DNA from: UBA6522 sp036231525
Lineage (GTDB): Bacteria; Pseudomonadota; Gammaproteobacteria; Steroidobacterales; Rariloculaceae
Direction: 5' to 3'
Length of the DNA: 14,265 bases
Assembly (NCBI GenBank): GCA_036231525.1
Contig: JAZAGZ010000013.1
Location: 1 to 14,265, forward strand
Shown: piece after piece, positions 12,698-14,265 of the stretch
Position numbering within the stretch: the stretch's first letter is position 1
How the letters are laid out: every line of letters starts with the position of its first letter
Translations under genes and position numbers: made by a program
Notes under the pieces: generated by a model
The model's input: the letters and a program-made list of their open reading frames with translations, nothing else
Databases searched by the model: none
Told to the model about the DNA's origin: nothing

Positions 12698-14265
12698 TCA
12701 CCGAGTCATGGCTGTTTCTAGGCCCAATATAATTTCCCTGGAGGATGGTATAGCCATCGCGGCCATATCTGCCACGACGCGCGTAGCCTGATTCAATAGT
12801 ACATCTGTGGTATCAGTAGTATCGAGTTCTTCTGTGCTGGCGACAGGTTCAAGCCCTAAGGCAGTGCGACGTTCGTTCTCACGAGCAAGTTGTTGTTCCT
12901 GAAGTTGTTCGCGTTCCATCGTACGCTCTGCCAGGTTTAGTGATACGGCATCACGATTTCGCAGCGTCCCTACTGCAGCGATACCTCCAACAAGATGATT
13001 AAAATCCGGGTCTGTTGTCGCGCGTTCCGAGTGTCTGCCCTGCAACAATTCAATAGAGGGGCCTCGGTTCACGTTTGCTAAGAACGGTGTTTGTTGAATT
13101 CGGTCCCAAGGCAGGGCTGTATCTCGATTACTCTCACCAACAACTTCAGTATCAACCATTGAGGGGAGTTCAATATCCGGTATCACGCCACGGTGTTGAG
13201 TGCTCTCGCCGGTGACTCGGTAGTATTTCCCGATAGTCAGGGTGAGTTGCCCATAGCCTGCGCCGCGTATGAAGCGATCGAGGTCGAATAGGTTCTGAAC
13301 TGATCCCTTACCAAAAGTTTGCTGGCCAATAACGACGCCTCGTTCGTAGTCTTGTATCGCAGCGGCAAAAATTTCTGAGGCGCTGGCGCTGTAACGATCC
13401 ACCAGCACAGCTAAGGGGCCGTCATAAACCATGTCGGGTGTTGGGTCATCGAGGATTTGAATATTGCCTCGGGTCTCTCGAAGCTGTACCACGGGACCTT
13501 GCTCGATGAACAGTCCGCTCAGTTCGGTGGCTTCTGAAAGGTGCCCACCTCCGTTCTGTCTGAGATCGAGCACTACTCCATCAATCCCTTCGGCCTTAAG
13601 CTCTGTGACCAGGCGCTCAACATCCCGGGTGGTACTTCTGTAATCCTCATCGCCCCGACTGCGTGCCGCATAGTCCTGATAAAAACTGGGAACATCAATG
13701 ACGCCGATTCGATATATCTGATCGTCTCTAGGGACCTCTAAAACGCTACTCTTGGCCGCCTGCTCTTCTAGCCTAACCTGGTCACGGATGAGGTTGAGGA
13801 TTCGCTCAGGAGACCCTGGTGCGGCACCTGCTGGTAGAACCTGTAGCCGAACCAAAGTACCGCCCGGGCCGCGGATCAGTTGAACGACGTCATCCAGACG
13901 CCAGCCAATGACGTCCTGCAGTTCACCGGATTCCCCCTGGGCAACGGCGGTGATTCGGTCTTCGGGTTTAAGTTGACCATCGATCTGAGCGGGCCCACCA
14001 GCAATCACATTCATCACCGTCACATAGTCGTCTTCAAGCTGGAGAGAAGCTCCGATGCCGTCGTACGATAGGCTCATTTGTATTCGGTATTCTTCGCTAT
14101 TGCGCGGTGACAAGTAGCTGGAGTGGGGATCCATTGTGTGGGACAAAGCATTCATGAAGGTCTCGAATACATCATCCGAAGTGACCTGTGTTACCCGTCT
14201 GAGTACTCGTTCGTAACGCGTCTGCAGTAACTCGGCAGTTTCTTCCCACGTTTTCCCGGTAAGTA
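12698..14265 (-). CDS. prc: Tail-specific (C-terminal processing) protease Prc, 5' end outside window
   Basis: Prc is a periplasmic serine protease of family S41 that degrades or trims proteins from their C-termini, for example lipoproteins and cell-wall hydrolases. The frame stays open to base 14265, so the signal peptide and N-terminus lie outside; an ATG at 14155 is internal, within the conserved stretch DDVFETFMNALSHTMDPHSS. Visible parts are SYLSPRNSEEY, a PDZ domain around GIGASLQLEDDY and IGWRLDDVVQLI, then the protease core LDLRQNGGG, DRYSASASEIFAAAIQDY and TFGKGSVQ. By comparison with E. coli (Ser430, Lys455), the nucleophile Ser is encoded at 13382-13384 and the Lys at 13307-13309, again 25 residues apart. 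The C-terminal tail has a Glu/Arg-rich helical stretch (EQLQEQQLARENERR). The gene ends with TGA at 12698, convergent with the DUF6152 gene. Confidence 0.95.
   Translation of the reverse strand, partial: LTGKTWEETAELLQTRYERVLRRVTQVTSDDVFETFMNALSHTMDPHSSYLSPRNSEEYRIQMSLSYDGIGASLQLEDDYVTVMNVIAGGPAQIDGQLKPEDRITAVAQGESGELQDVIGWRLDDVVQLIRGPGGTLVRLQVLPAGAAPGSPERILNLIRDQVRLEEQAAKSSVLEVPRDDQIYRIGVIDVPSFYQDYAARSRGDEDYRSTTRDVERLVTELKAEGIDGVVLDLRQNGGGHLSEATELSGLFIEQGPVVQLRETRGNIQILDDPTPDMVYDGPLAVLVDRYSASASEIFAAAIQDYERGVVIGQQTFGKGSVQNLFDLDRFIRGAGYGQLTLTIGKYYRVTGESTQHRGVIPDIELPSMVDTEVVGESNRDTALPWDRIQQTPFLANVNRGPSIELLQGRHSERATTDPDFNHLVGGIAAVGTLRNRDAVSLNLAERTMEREQLQEQQLARENERRTALGLEPVASTEELDTTDTTDVLLNQATRVVADMAAMAIPSSREIILGLETAMTR

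Noticed and set aside
1..14265. CRISPR array, insertion sequence, toxin-antitoxin or defence system
   Set aside because: No repeat-spacer pattern, transposase, terminal inverted repeats or defence-type protein motifs were seen; the only tandem repeat is the in-frame one in dnaX.

Overview
The window looks like a chromosomal segment of a gammaproteobacterium, probably free-living and aquatic, although the genus cannot be fixed from the sequence. Three features support this: the cluster SRP RNA - dnaX - ybaB - recR, the divergent rsgA/orn pair, and a Prc-type periplasmic protease, each closely resembling Escherichia and Pseudomonas counterparts. The segment is mostly core genome, with a small accessory-looking left end.

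Left end (1-2212): the 3' part of a molybdenum hydroxylase large subunit (IorB/xanthine dehydrogenase type), visibly GC-rich, runs off the left edge. A convergent, more AT-rich gene for a DAO-family FAD oxidoreductase follows. Upstream of that gene, on the same (minus) strand, is tRNA-Ser(GGA) with an encoded CCA. The 2213-2488 stretch holds a likely tRNA promoter, a 14-bp palindrome and a leader hairpin; no protein gene is supported there.

Centre (2489-7260): the signal recognition particle RNA is followed on the plus strand by dnaX, ybaB, recR and a HIT-family gene, with overlaps or gaps of only a few bases, so they read as one operon for replication and recombination functions. dnaX carries a 99-bp tandem duplication in its linker. 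rsgA (ribosome maturation GTPase) is convergent with this operon and divergent from orn (oligoribonuclease). orn appears to start at TTG behind a strong Shine-Dalgarno sequence. The rsgA and orn promoters seem to overlap. I see no gene or clear signal in 7261-7445.

Right (7446-14265): ppdK (pyruvate, phosphate dikinase) on the minus strand is divergent from a DUF299 regulatory kinase/phosphorylase gene. Together they probably form an enzyme-regulator module for pyruvate/PEP interconversion, and a perfect palindrome lies between them. Next come a DUF1249 (YqiB-like) gene and a secreted DUF6152-type protein. A Prc/tail-specific protease gene on the opposite strand runs off the right edge.

I found no CRISPR array, insertion sequence, integrase, phage gene or defence cassette. 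The most notable points are the DnaX linker duplication, the unusual M-domain-binding loop of the SRP RNA, and the ppdK/DUF299 pairing.
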